From Desulfobacterales bacterium (lineage in GTDB: Bacteria > Desulfobacterota > Desulfobacteria > Desulfobacterales > Desulfosalsimonadaceae), in NCBI GenBank assembly GCA_018334855.1, contig JAGXLE010000072.1:1-7160 (forward strand): 7,160 nt of DNA, written 5' to 3'. The translations under genes were made by a program, and so were the position numbers. Shown here piece after piece: positions 1 through 5,279 of the stretch (its first letter is position 1; every line of letters begins with the position of its first letter). The notes under the pieces are model-generated. The model saw only the letters and a program-made list of their open reading frames with translations. It searched no databases and was not told the origin of the DNA.

Positions 1-1
1 A

Positions 2-535
2 GCCCGGGAGGTAAACAGCGAGTTTCGCCTCATCTGCGCCACCCACCGGGATGTGCAGGCCCTGCTGAAAAGCGGTCAGATGCGAAACGACTTTTTTTAC
101 CGCATCAGCGTAATGCCCATTCACATACCGCCGTTGCGGGAGCGCGGAGATGATATCATCCTGTTGGCCCGCCGTTTCCTGAGGCGGTTTTCCCACGAAA
201 TCAGCAAGCCGATTGAGGATTTCACACCGGCTGCCTATCGCCTATTAAACCGGCACAATTGGAGCGGAAATGTCCGGGAACTCATGAACGTTATTGAACG
301 GGCAGTCATGGTGGGCAACGGACCGAAAATCGATGCCAAGGACCTGTCCTTTCTTGAGTCCGGGCCGGCAGCACCGACCCAGGGGGCATCCTTAAAGGAG
401 GTCGAGGCAAAACATATTCGCCAAACCCTGGAAGATTGCGGATGGAACATCTCCCGGGCCGCTGAAGTGCTGGAAATCGACCGCGGGACCCTGGCCCGGC
501 ATATGAAAAAACATGGAATTGTCAAACCCCGATAA
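2..535 (+). CDS. Sigma-54-dependent transcriptional regulator, C-terminal part (5' end outside window)
   Basis: The reading frame is open from base 2, so the gene enters from the left and 177 C-terminal residues are visible. Such proteins are ATP-driven activators that remodel RNA polymerase-sigma-54 at -24/-12 promoters. In the fragment, residues 8-17 (FRLICATHRD) match the sensor I strand, 27-34 (MRNDFFYR) and 43-52 (PPLRERGDDI) are characteristic of the AAA+ core, and 87-94 (WSGNVREL) is the sensor II helix. Residues about 132-177 form a Fis-type helix-turn-helix (WNISRAAEVLEIDRGTLARHM), the DNA-recognition domain. The input domain, Walker motifs and GAFTGA loop lie outside the window, so the signal is unknown. 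The stop overlaps the archaemetzincin gene by 23 nt, implying co-transcription. A sigma-54 promoter lies about 1.6 kb away on the opposite strand and is a plausible target (inference). Confidence 0.96.
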   Translation, partial: AREVNSEFRLICATHRDVQALLKSGQMRNDFFYRISVMPIHIPPLRERGDDIILLARRFLRRFSHEISKPIEDFTPAAYRLLNRHNWSGNVRELMNVIERAVMVGNGPKIDAKDLSFLESGPAAPTQGASLKEVEAKHIRQTLEDCGWNISRAAEVLEIDRGTLARHMKKHGIVKPR

Positions 536-1139
536 ATCGGAATTAACCGTGTGGCAGGTTCCTGTGCAACACAGATCCGGAAGTGAAGAAAGGCCCCTGA
601 CTGAATTGCGGCACGTGGAGGTTGTTGCCCTGGGAAAGCTTGATGAACTGGCCGTTTCCGTGGCTGCTGCTAATATCCAGGCGCTGCTGGGACTAAAGAT
701 CCGAATGGTTCCGCCGTGGGCGGATCCGGACTACGCCGTGGTGCCGGGACGGGGACAATACAATGCCATCCCGATTTTGAAGGACTTGAGCCGCGATCTG
801 GAAGACAGTACCCTGCGCCTCGGAATCACGAGCGCGGATCTCTGCCTGCCCTTTTTGAGCTTTGTCTACGGTGAAGCTCAGGTAAACGGAAAGGCCGCCG
901 TAATTTCCCTGCATCGCCTCAAGAGCGGTCCGGACGGAAAAACTGCACCTTCCGAGCTTTTTCTCCAGCGGCTGGCCAAGGTGGCCATCCATGAAACCGC
1001 TCATGTGATCGGCTTAACCCATTGCCGGGAGCAGGGATGCATCATGTGCTTTTCTCTTGAACTGGAATTCCTCGACGAGCTGCCAATGGCATTCTGCCCG
1101 GAATGCGAGCAGGAACGCAGGCGGCGCATCCGGGCATAA
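513..1139 (+). CDS. amzA: Archaemetzincin family zinc metalloprotease
   Basis: A 208-residue protein with the archaemetzincin signature. The metzincin zinc site is HETAHVIGLTH, with H160, H164 and H170 as zinc ligands and E161 as general base. C171, C176 and then C195-x2-C198 follow directly, the four cysteines that in this family bind a second, structural zinc; M178 is the Met of the CxM segment. Length is close to the family norm of roughly 180-200 residues. Archaemetzincins are small cytoplasmic peptidases or aminopeptidases with poorly known substrates; no signal peptide is seen. The ATG at 513 lies inside the preceding regulator gene, with a 23-nt overlap and no clear Shine-Dalgarno, so translational coupling is likely. 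GTG at 549 is an alternative start that would remove most of the overlap. It converges on the gene at 1177-2103 with only 37 nt between stops and no visible terminator. Confidence 0.93.
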   Translation: MELSNPDKSELTVWQVPVQHRSGSEERPLTELRHVEVVALGKLDELAVSVAAANIQALLGLKIRMVPPWADPDYAVVPGRGQYNAIPILKDLSRDLEDSTLRLGITSADLCLPFLSFVYGEAQVNGKAAVISLHRLKSGPDGKTAPSELFLQRLAKVAIHETAHVIGLTHCREQGCIMCFSLELEFLDELPMAFCPECEQERRRRIRA

Positions 1140-1176
1140 AACCCTTACGTGCGCGGAAAGCCGGCTTGTATCCGGA

Positions 1177-2103
1177 TCAGGTATGCAGAAACCTGTGTTT
1201 CAGTTCATGCCAGTCCAGTTCGGGAAGATGGCCGTAGATGTCGGGAATAGCCCGGCCGCCAGTAGCTGCCAGCTCATGTCCGCTTTCCTCAGCGATAATT
1301 GCTGCCAGCGCTACAGCTTCCTGTTCCAGCCAGGTGCGGCTTTCTTCGCCAAAGTGCAGCCTGCGCAGGCGGCTGGTAAGGTGGACCGGCTCGATTACCA
1401 TCAGCCAACCGGCGTCAAACGGCTCCCACTCCGGAAACGAGTCTTTTGCCGAGGCCCTTGGATTTACCGCCACCACCACACCTTCTATCGGGGACAGGCA
1501 CTCTGCCTGCAGGTTGCCGCGAATTATCCCGCAGCATGCCTCTCCCTGACGGATCGCCGTTCCCATGTCGGGCAGATTGATCCTGTCAAACGGGCCGAAC
1601 AAACGGGCCGAAAAATCATCAAGCCCCATGCGTACAAATCCGCCATATTCCACCCGCGCCCATGTGTGGCCGGAATGGTAGTAATAATTCCGCGCCAGAG
1701 CGAACCCGCTGACGATCGTTTGTACGGAGTGTTCCTGAAAATCTGACAATGTCTCATCTTCTATCATCTCGTTGTAGGGGCAGCTATCGCACTGGTAATT
1801 ATTGATGCAATACTTGTAGGAAATCCTCCCGGAGAGCATATGCCGGCATTTCATTTGCTCGGCCTCCGTGCGGGGACGATCTGGAAAGACCCGCCAGTCT
1901 ACGGGCGCTCGTCCATCCTTTAACCGACCGCTTGACACATCCTTTTTTAACCGTTTGTGCAGAGGACAGCTCAAACAGTCAAATGCATTGATGCACCGGG
2001 TGTAGCTGATCACACCGGCCTTGCTCCAGACGCAGATATCGCTGCTCATGTCAAATACCGCAGGATTTCTTGCGGTATTCTGGATTTGGGTTTTCTTTCT
2101 CAT
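1177..2103 (-). CDS. Glycine-cleavage H-like domain protein with two four-Cys modules, lipoyl lysine absent
   Basis: A 308-residue protein in two parts. Residues 24-46 and 86-108 are repeats with identical spacing, C-x12-C-x5-C-x2-C (C24, C37, C43, C46 and C86, C99, C105, C108), sharing GxISYxxCIN and a final CP; they suggest metal or Fe-S binding. Residues about 140-260 resemble GcvH: HTW (146-148) for HEW, SPIEGVVVAVN (204-214) for the APVSGEIVAVN strand, and PFDAGWL (228-234) for PYAGGWI. Counting back from P205, the lipoyl-lysine position is N197, and there is no lysine anywhere from 171 to 219, so it cannot be lipoylated there. A structural, sensory or partner-binding role is more likely than glycine cleavage (inference). 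The start at 2103 is chosen because AGGAGGT lies 5 nt upstream; an in-frame ATG at 2184 would put the sigma-54 promoter inside the gene. I do not recognise this architecture by name. No membrane segment is seen. Confidence 0.85.
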   Translation of the reverse strand: MRKKTQIQNTARNPAVFDMSSDICVWSKAGVISYTRCINAFDCLSCPLHKRLKKDVSSGRLKDGRAPVDWRVFPDRPRTEAEQMKCRHMLSGRISYKYCINNYQCDSCPYNEMIEDETLSDFQEHSVQTIVSGFALARNYYYHSGHTWARVEYGGFVRMGLDDFSARLFGPFDRINLPDMGTAIRQGEACCGIIRGNLQAECLSPIEGVVVAVNPRASAKDSFPEWEPFDAGWLMVIEPVHLTSRLRRLHFGEESRTWLEQEAVALAAIIAEESGHELAATGGRAIPDIYGHLPELDWHELKHRFLHT

Positions 2104-2108
2104 GGGAA

Positions 2109-2115
2109 ACCTCCT
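2109..2115 (-). promoter_or_regulatory. Ribosome binding site deciding the start of the H-like gene
   Basis: On the minus strand AGGAGGT sits 5 nt before the ATG at 2103. It fixes this start over the in-frame ATG at 2184, which has no comparable site and would overlap the promoter. Confidence 0.85.
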
Positions 2116-2139
2116 CTCTTTTTTGTGGAATTTTGATTT

Positions 2140-2159
2140 CTGACCAAATCTGACCAAAT
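2140..2159 (-). repeat. Perfect tandem repeat of a 10-mer, possible operator
   Basis: Two adjacent copies of CTGACCAAAT on the plus strand (ATTTGGTCAG on the minus strand). They lie between the sigma-54 promoter and the Shine-Dalgarno of the H-like gene and cover the predicted transcription start near 2154. The 10-bp period equals about one helical turn, which would suit a repressor or other protein bound side by side. This role is inference. Confidence 0.5.
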
Positions 2160-2165
2160 AAGAGG

Positions 2166-2180
2166 GCAAAAAGGATGCCA
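2166..2180 (-). promoter_or_regulatory. Sigma-54 (-24/-12) promoter of the H-like gene
   Basis: On the minus strand the sequence reads TGGCATC-N4-TTGC. This matches the sigma-54 consensus TGGCACG-N4-TTGC with the invariant GG and GC exactly 10 nt apart. The GG is at 2178-2179 and the GC at 2166-2167, placing transcription start near 2154 and giving a leader of about 50 nt before the ATG at 2103. Genes with such promoters need an enhancer-binding ATPase; one is encoded at the left edge of the window. Position, spacing and the good downstream ribosome binding site support the call. Confidence 0.72.
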
Positions 2181-2315
2181 GCAAGCAATGCTCTGTAATT
2201 TTGCGGTTAAATTCTAAGCTATCGAAAAATCATGGAAATTGATTATACCCCTGGAGCGGGCACATTCTCGGCCGGGTTCCGGCTTGGGGCCATTTGGAGA
2301 AATATTCCCCGGCCC

Positions 2316-2334
2316 TTTGCCGGAATGCGGCAAA
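2316..2334. promoter_or_regulatory. Inverted repeat, candidate upstream activator site
   Basis: A perfect palindrome with 7-bp arms, TTTGCCG-N5-CGGCAAA. It lies about 160-180 bp upstream of the predicted sigma-54 start, within the range where enhancer-binding proteins with Fis-type helix-turn-helix domains bind as dimers. Only one clear copy is present, whereas such sites often come in pairs, so the assignment is tentative. Confidence 0.35.
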
Positions 2335-2628
2335 CTTTGGAGCTTACCGGGACTGGAGGGGCTTCGGGGAATTCTGCAGCACAATGGGGTGCCATACATC
2401 AGGTGCGGGACCCTGAAGCCGGTTGCTGCAAAGTGCTCCGGATGAATGAAATTTCCTGGATATGCAGCAAGTTATCGCGTGGTTGTCCCGGATACGGAAT
2501 TCGGCGATTTTATCCCCTGATGGGTTTATTCTTTCCTGTACCTGAAGAACAATTTTACAACAGCCCGGGAAAGAGACCAATTTTTTGCGGGGTCTGGAAA
2601 AGCAGGCCCTTTACAAAAGTTTTAATTC

Positions 2629-2658
2629 TTGACATCTGGTTTGCCATTTGTTTGTAAT
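2629..2658 (+). promoter_or_regulatory. Candidate sigma-70-type promoter
   Basis: TTGACA (2629-2634), an 18-nt spacer and TGTAAT (2653-2658), a full -35 match and 5 of 6 at -10, in a locally AT-rich stretch. It faces the acyl-CoA synthetase gene but would give a leader of about 400 nt running through the inverted-repeat element, so it may instead drive an unrecognised small transcript. A weaker alternative nearer the gene is TTTACT (2866-2871), 17 nt, TGTAAA (2889-2894). Confidence 0.45.
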
Positions 2659-2850
2659 AAAATTATATTTTCAAAACATTGTTCAGTTTCTAAAAGCCGG
2701 CCGTGAGATTTTAAGATTAACTATTTTTTGATCTGAATCCGGAATTGCCCTGTCGGGCCGTAAAGACTCCGCCTTTTCTTTTATGTTTTTCCCGCTCTGC
2801 ACCAGAAGCGGCCTCCCTGTAGCTGTGCTGCCGGCGGTTAACCAGACAAA

Positions 2851-2876
2851 GCATTAATGCACCGCTTTACTGTAAA
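2851..2876. promoter_or_regulatory. Two adjacent short palindromes, possible operator
   Basis: GCATTAATGC (2851-2860) is a perfect 10-bp palindrome, and TTTACTGTAAA (2866-2876) is a perfect 11-bp palindrome around a central T. They are separated by 5 nt and the second overlaps a weak -35-like element. They could be binding sites for a dimeric regulator of the downstream acyl-CoA synthetase gene, but AT-rich palindromes of this length also occur by chance. Confidence 0.25.
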
Positions 2877-2899
2877 TTTTGGCAGTCATGTAAAAAGGC

Positions 2900-3037
2900 A
2901 ATTTGAGATGGCAAAGTAAAAAGTTCAGGATCAAGGCACGCAAATCCCGGGGAAGGCAGCTAACTTAATAGTACGTGAAATTCCGCAGGGATGGGAAGGC
3001 AACGCAGATATTGAACTTTTTACAAAGCCATCAAATT
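2900..3037. repeat. Inverted-repeat element (MITE-like or palindromic intergenic repeat), ~138 bp
   Basis: The left arm at 2907-2927 and the reverse complement of 3012-3032 are both GATGGC, then three differing bases (AAA against TTT), then GTAAAAAGTTCA: 18 of 21 positions identical. The similarity continues outward as AATTTGA (2900-2906) against TCAAATT (3031-3037), with a 2-nt insertion on the left. Inside, ATCCC/GGGAT and GGAA/TTCC segments are also complementary, so the whole could fold into a long imperfect hairpin. It encodes no transposase. From memory, similar hairpin repeats with GTAAAAAGT-like ends are scattered in Desulfobacteria genomes; I could not check this. It ends 31 nt before the acyl-CoA synthetase start. 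Confidence 0.7.
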
Positions 3038-3056
3038 TATCATCGCAAAAGAAAAA

Positions 3057-3064
3057 AAGGAGGT
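3057..3064 (+). promoter_or_regulatory. Strong ribosome binding site of the acyl-CoA synthetase gene
   Basis: AAGGAGGT with 4 nt before the ATG at 3069, in an A-rich context, fixes this start and suggests efficient translation. An in-frame upstream start would run into the inverted-repeat element. Confidence 0.85.
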
Positions 3065-3068
3065 AATT

Positions 3069-4733
3069 ATGGACAATCAAATAGTCGAGGGTTTTCCCTC
3101 CACCTCCGGAAACGACTATCAGCTAAACACAATTACCCTTCTGCGCCATGCGGCAAGAACGTTTCCTGAACAGGAAGTTGTCTCAAGACGGATAGACGGC
3201 AGCATACTCAGGTCCAGTTACGCGCATACCTATGAACGGGTTAAAAAAGCAGCCAATGCCCTTACCGAGCTTGGGGTCAAACCCGGCGACCGGGTCGGGG
3301 TGATGGAGTGGAATTCTCACCGTTTTTTTGAACTTTATTTCGCAGTTTCCGGTATCGGAGCGGTACTGTTGCAGTTAAACCCGAGGATCTCCGCCGATCA
3401 TCTCACTCACGTGATCAATCACAGCAGTGCCAAATTTGTCTGCATCGCAGAGACCATGGCCCCGCTGATTGAAAACGTGGCACCGAACCTTAAAAGCGTG
3501 GAAGGCTACATTATGCTCACAGACTCAGCAATTGGAGATGTGAAGTCCGGGCTGGAGCCGAAATACGGTTACGAGGAGTTACTTGAGGCTGCCTCGCCGG
3601 ATTTTAAATGGCCCATGGTAAATGAGAGATCCGCCTACAGCGCCTGCTATACCACCGGAACAACCGGCATGCCCAAAGGGGTCTACTACTCGCATCGAAA
3701 CATCTATCTGCATACTCTGCAATTTGCTCACATGGGCCAGATCAGCACAAATGATGTCATCATGCAGATTGTGCCCATGTTTCATGCTCAAGGCTGGGGC
3801 ATCTTTTTTATTGCCCCGCTGGTGGGCGCCAAGATTGTCTTTCCCGGACGCTACACCCTGGAAGATCCGGGCAGTCTGGTCGATCTGATGCTATCGGAAA
3901 AGGTTACGGTTTCCTGCGGCGCCCCCGCTATTTTCATGCCAATGCTTCAGTACATACAAAAAATGTCTGAAAAGCCGGATTTAACCGGATTGCGCATGTA
4001 CTCCGGGGCTACCGAACCGCCGCTTTCCATGATGAAAGGATACTGGGAGCTGGGCAAAGCCGAGATCATCCATGCTTACGGTGCAACGGAAACCACTCCC
4101 CTGGTTACTTTAAATACCCTTAAACCCTCGCTTAAATCTCTTTCAGAGGAAGAACAGTGGGAGCTTAGAAAAAAACAGGGACTGCCGGTCACGGGAATTG
4201 ACGTAAAGATTGCCGACCCTGAAGGAAATGCCCTTCCCCATGACGGGAAAAGCGTCGGCGAACTATGGGTAAAAGGTCCCTGGATCACCACTGCATATTA
4301 TAAGGACGAGCGCAGCAAGGAGGCATTTCAGGACGGCTACTGGAAAAGCGGCGATGCTGCAACCATTGACGAAAACGGCTATGTAAAAGTTACCGACCGG
4401 CTAAAAGATGTTATAAAGAGCGGAGGTGAGTGGATTTCATCCATTGACCTGGAAAACACGCTTATGGGGCATCCAAACGTAATGGAGGCCGCGGTGGTCG
4501 GAATTGCCCATCCCAAGTGGGAAGAACGGCCGCTTGCCCTGACTGTTTTAAACGAAGAGGGACAAAAAACACTTTCCAGGCAAGATATTTACGATTTTCT
4601 GAAAAAGAGCTTTCCCAAGTGGCAGTTGCCCGATGACATCCTGTTTGTTGATGAAATCCCCAAGACGAGCGTGGGCAAGTTTTCCAAAAAAGATATCCGG
4701 GAGAAATACGAAGATTATTACATGGACAAATAA
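3069..4733 (+). CDS. AMP-forming fatty acyl-CoA synthetase (AlkK/FadD-type)
   Basis: A 554-residue enzyme of the ANL adenylating superfamily, full length for medium/long-chain acyl-CoA ligases. It activates a carboxylic acid with ATP to an acyl-adenylate and transfers it to CoA, feeding beta-oxidation or lipid synthesis in the cytoplasm. Visible motifs are the phosphate-binding loop YTTGTTGMPKGV (194-205), the adenine-binding YGATETTP (337-344), the ribose-binding D429 in SGDA, the hinge region DRLKD (443-447) followed by KSGGEWIS, and the catalytic lysine K537 in KTSVGKFSKK. The N-terminal part (GDRVGVMEWNSHRFFELYFAVSG and LNPR) resembles AlkK and Thermus fatty acyl-CoA synthetases, so a medium- to long-chain acid is the likely substrate, but chain length cannot be read from sequence. 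AGGAGG ends 5 nt before the ATG. It is apparently monocistronic, ended by the hairpin at 4754-4795. Confidence 0.95.
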   Translation: MDNQIVEGFPSTSGNDYQLNTITLLRHAARTFPEQEVVSRRIDGSILRSSYAHTYERVKKAANALTELGVKPGDRVGVMEWNSHRFFELYFAVSGIGAVLLQLNPRISADHLTHVINHSSAKFVCIAETMAPLIENVAPNLKSVEGYIMLTDSAIGDVKSGLEPKYGYEELLEAASPDFKWPMVNERSAYSACYTTGTTGMPKGVYYSHRNIYLHTLQFAHMGQISTNDVIMQIVPMFHAQGWGIFFIAPLVGAKIVFPGRYTLEDPGSLVDLMLSEKVTVSCGAPAIFMPMLQYIQKMSEKPDLTGLRMYSGATEPPLSMMKGYWELGKAEIIHAYGATETTPLVTLNTLKPSLKSLSEEEQWELRKKQGLPVTGIDVKIADPEGNALPHDGKSVGELWVKGPWITTAYYKDERSKEAFQDGYWKSGDAATIDENGYVKVTDRLKDVIKSGGEWISSIDLENTLMGHPNVMEAAVVGIAHPKWEERPLALTVLNEEGQKTLSRQDIYDFLKKSFPKWQLPDDILFVDEIPKTSVGKFSKKDIREKYEDYYMDK

Positions 4734-4753
4734 AAAATCCGGCACCGATCAGT

Positions 4754-4795
4754 AAAAAAGGCCGGTACCAGGGTTGAATTGTACCGGCCTTTTTT
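4754..4795. terminator. Bidirectional rho-independent terminator
   Basis: A perfect 15-bp stem, AAAAAAGGCCGGTAC (4754-4768) with GTACCGGCCTTTTTT (4781-4795), around a 12-nt loop. The GC-rich core is followed by six T on the plus strand and, by symmetry, six T on the minus strand. It lies between the convergent acyl-CoA synthetase (stop 4733) and dodecin (stop 4829) genes and can end both transcripts. Confidence 0.95.
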
Positions 4796-4828
4796 CTTTG
4801 CCGCATTTTCACTGCCTGATATCAGGAC

Positions 4829-5047
4829 CTACTCCTCACCGGTCCGGTACTTGAAAGACAGTTTTACAACCGCCCGGAAAAGCGATACTTTACCGTCTTC
4901 AATTTTTACATCCAGGTCTTTAACTTCTGCCACTCTGGTGTCGCGCAGCGATTTCGAGGCTGTTTCCACGGCATTTTTTACAGCCTCCTCCCATGATGTC
5001 TTGCTTGTGCCCACCAGTTCGATGAATTTGTAAACACTTTCAGTCAT
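4829..5047 (-). CDS. Dodecin family protein, lacking the canonical flavin-contact residues
   Basis: A 72-residue protein with the dodecin pattern: VYKFIELVGTSKTSWEEAV (5-23), a single helix, then antiparallel strands with VKIEDGKV (47-54) and VVKLSF (60-65). Dodecins assemble into hollow spherical dodecamers that store or sequester flavins and can bind CoA. The usual flavin-stacking Trp (as in DxxWAEV or LDWFEV) is V39 here, in DTRVAEV, and the Gln that hydrogen-bonds the flavin is R58. The same DxRVAxV and aromatic-Arg pattern occurs, as I recall it, in mycobacterial SecE2 (Rv0379), described as a calcium dodecin, so flavin binding should not be assumed. AAGGAGG lies 6 nt before the ATG. It is divergent from the ClpX-like gene and ends at the shared terminator. 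Confidence 0.93.
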   Translation of the reverse strand: MTESVYKFIELVGTSKTSWEEAVKNAVETASKSLRDTRVAEVKDLDVKIEDGKVSLFRAVVKLSFKYRTGEE

Positions 5048-5100
5048 GGCTCCCCTCCTTTTGATTGATTGATTGCTTTTTCTGAATGAAACTTTAGTTT

Positions 5101-5130
5101 AATATAAGAAACAGAGTTTAGTTTGTCCAA
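5101..5130 (-). promoter_or_regulatory. Candidate sigma-70-type promoter of the dodecin gene
   Basis: On the minus strand TTGGAC (5130-5125), an 18-nt spacer and TATATT (5106-5101). The -10 matches 5 of 6. Transcription would start near 5094, leaving a leader of about 47 nt that contains three tandem AATC units and the Shine-Dalgarno. Confidence 0.5.
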
Positions 5131-5230
5131 TCGGTCTGGTACTAATCCACAAAAACACCGGTATAATCGTGTTTGCAGCACAGTATGATTTTTCCGGACC
5201 CTTGCATTTGTGCAGCAAGTGATTATTGTG

Positions 5231-5260
5231 TAGACATTCAAATACAAGTAAAAATAATAT
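5231..5260 (+). promoter_or_regulatory. Candidate sigma-70-type promoter of the ClpX-like gene
   Basis: TAGACA (5231-5236), an 18-nt spacer and TAATAT (5255-5260), in an AT-rich stretch. Transcription would start near 5267, leaving a leader of only about a dozen nucleotides with GAGGT just before the ATG at 5280. The short leader makes the exact assignment uncertain. Confidence 0.4.
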
Positions 5261-5279
5261 ATTAAGATTCTGAGGTATT

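Larger units (their letters stand above)
2104..3068. other. Long intergenic region without a convincing gene
   Basis: About 965 bp lie between the divergent H-like and acyl-CoA synthetase genes. Several frames are open, the longest 2232-2657 on the plus strand, but none has a ribosome binding site or a recognisable protein composition. The part near 2103 carries the sigma-54 promoter, tandem repeat and palindrome of the minus-strand gene. Around 2629-2658 there is a sigma-70-like promoter facing right. The stretch 2660-2850 shows nothing I can name. Palindromes occur at 2851-2876, and an inverted-repeat element fills about 2900-3037. Confidence 0.7.

Noticed and set aside
1158..1177. Short palindromes AAGCCGGCTT and ATCCGGAT between the convergent genes
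   Set aside because: They have no T-tract and short arms, so they do not support a terminator for either gene.
1057..1746. 229-codon open frame on the plus strand opposite the H-like gene
   Set aside because: It is antisense to a well-supported coding region and overlaps the end of the archaemetzincin gene; the translation shows no family features.
2104..2184. Longer N-terminus of the H-like protein starting at ATG 2184
   Set aside because: The extra 27 residues would cover the sigma-54 promoter, tandem repeat and strong ribosome binding site, and they lack a Shine-Dalgarno of their own.
2574..2595. AGACC/GGTCT hairpin around a T-rich loop
   Set aside because: The stem has only 5 bp with a 12-nt loop and no following T-tract, so it is not a credible terminator.
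2232..2657. 141-codon open frame on the plus strand in the long intergenic region
   Set aside because: There is no Shine-Dalgarno before the ATG, the composition is unlike a protein (rich in Gly, Pro, Cys and Trp without pattern), and shorter overlapping frames are open as well. It also covers the region expected to hold upstream sites of the minus-strand gene.
2740..2785. Resemblance to a c-di-GMP-I riboswitch (GTAAAG and CAGGGCAA-like pieces)
   Set aside because: The fragments lie on different strands and the conserved GACGCAAAGC and GAAA parts, as well as the paired helices, are missing.
4815..4826. Perfect 12-bp palindrome CCTGATATCAGG beside the terminator
   Set aside because: It lies at the 3' side of convergent genes with no promoter nearby; a single short palindrome there is most likely chance.
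5060..5074. Three tandem GATT units upstream of the dodecin gene
   Set aside because: It is a minimal repeat in an AT-rich leader, too short to support phase variation or an operator.
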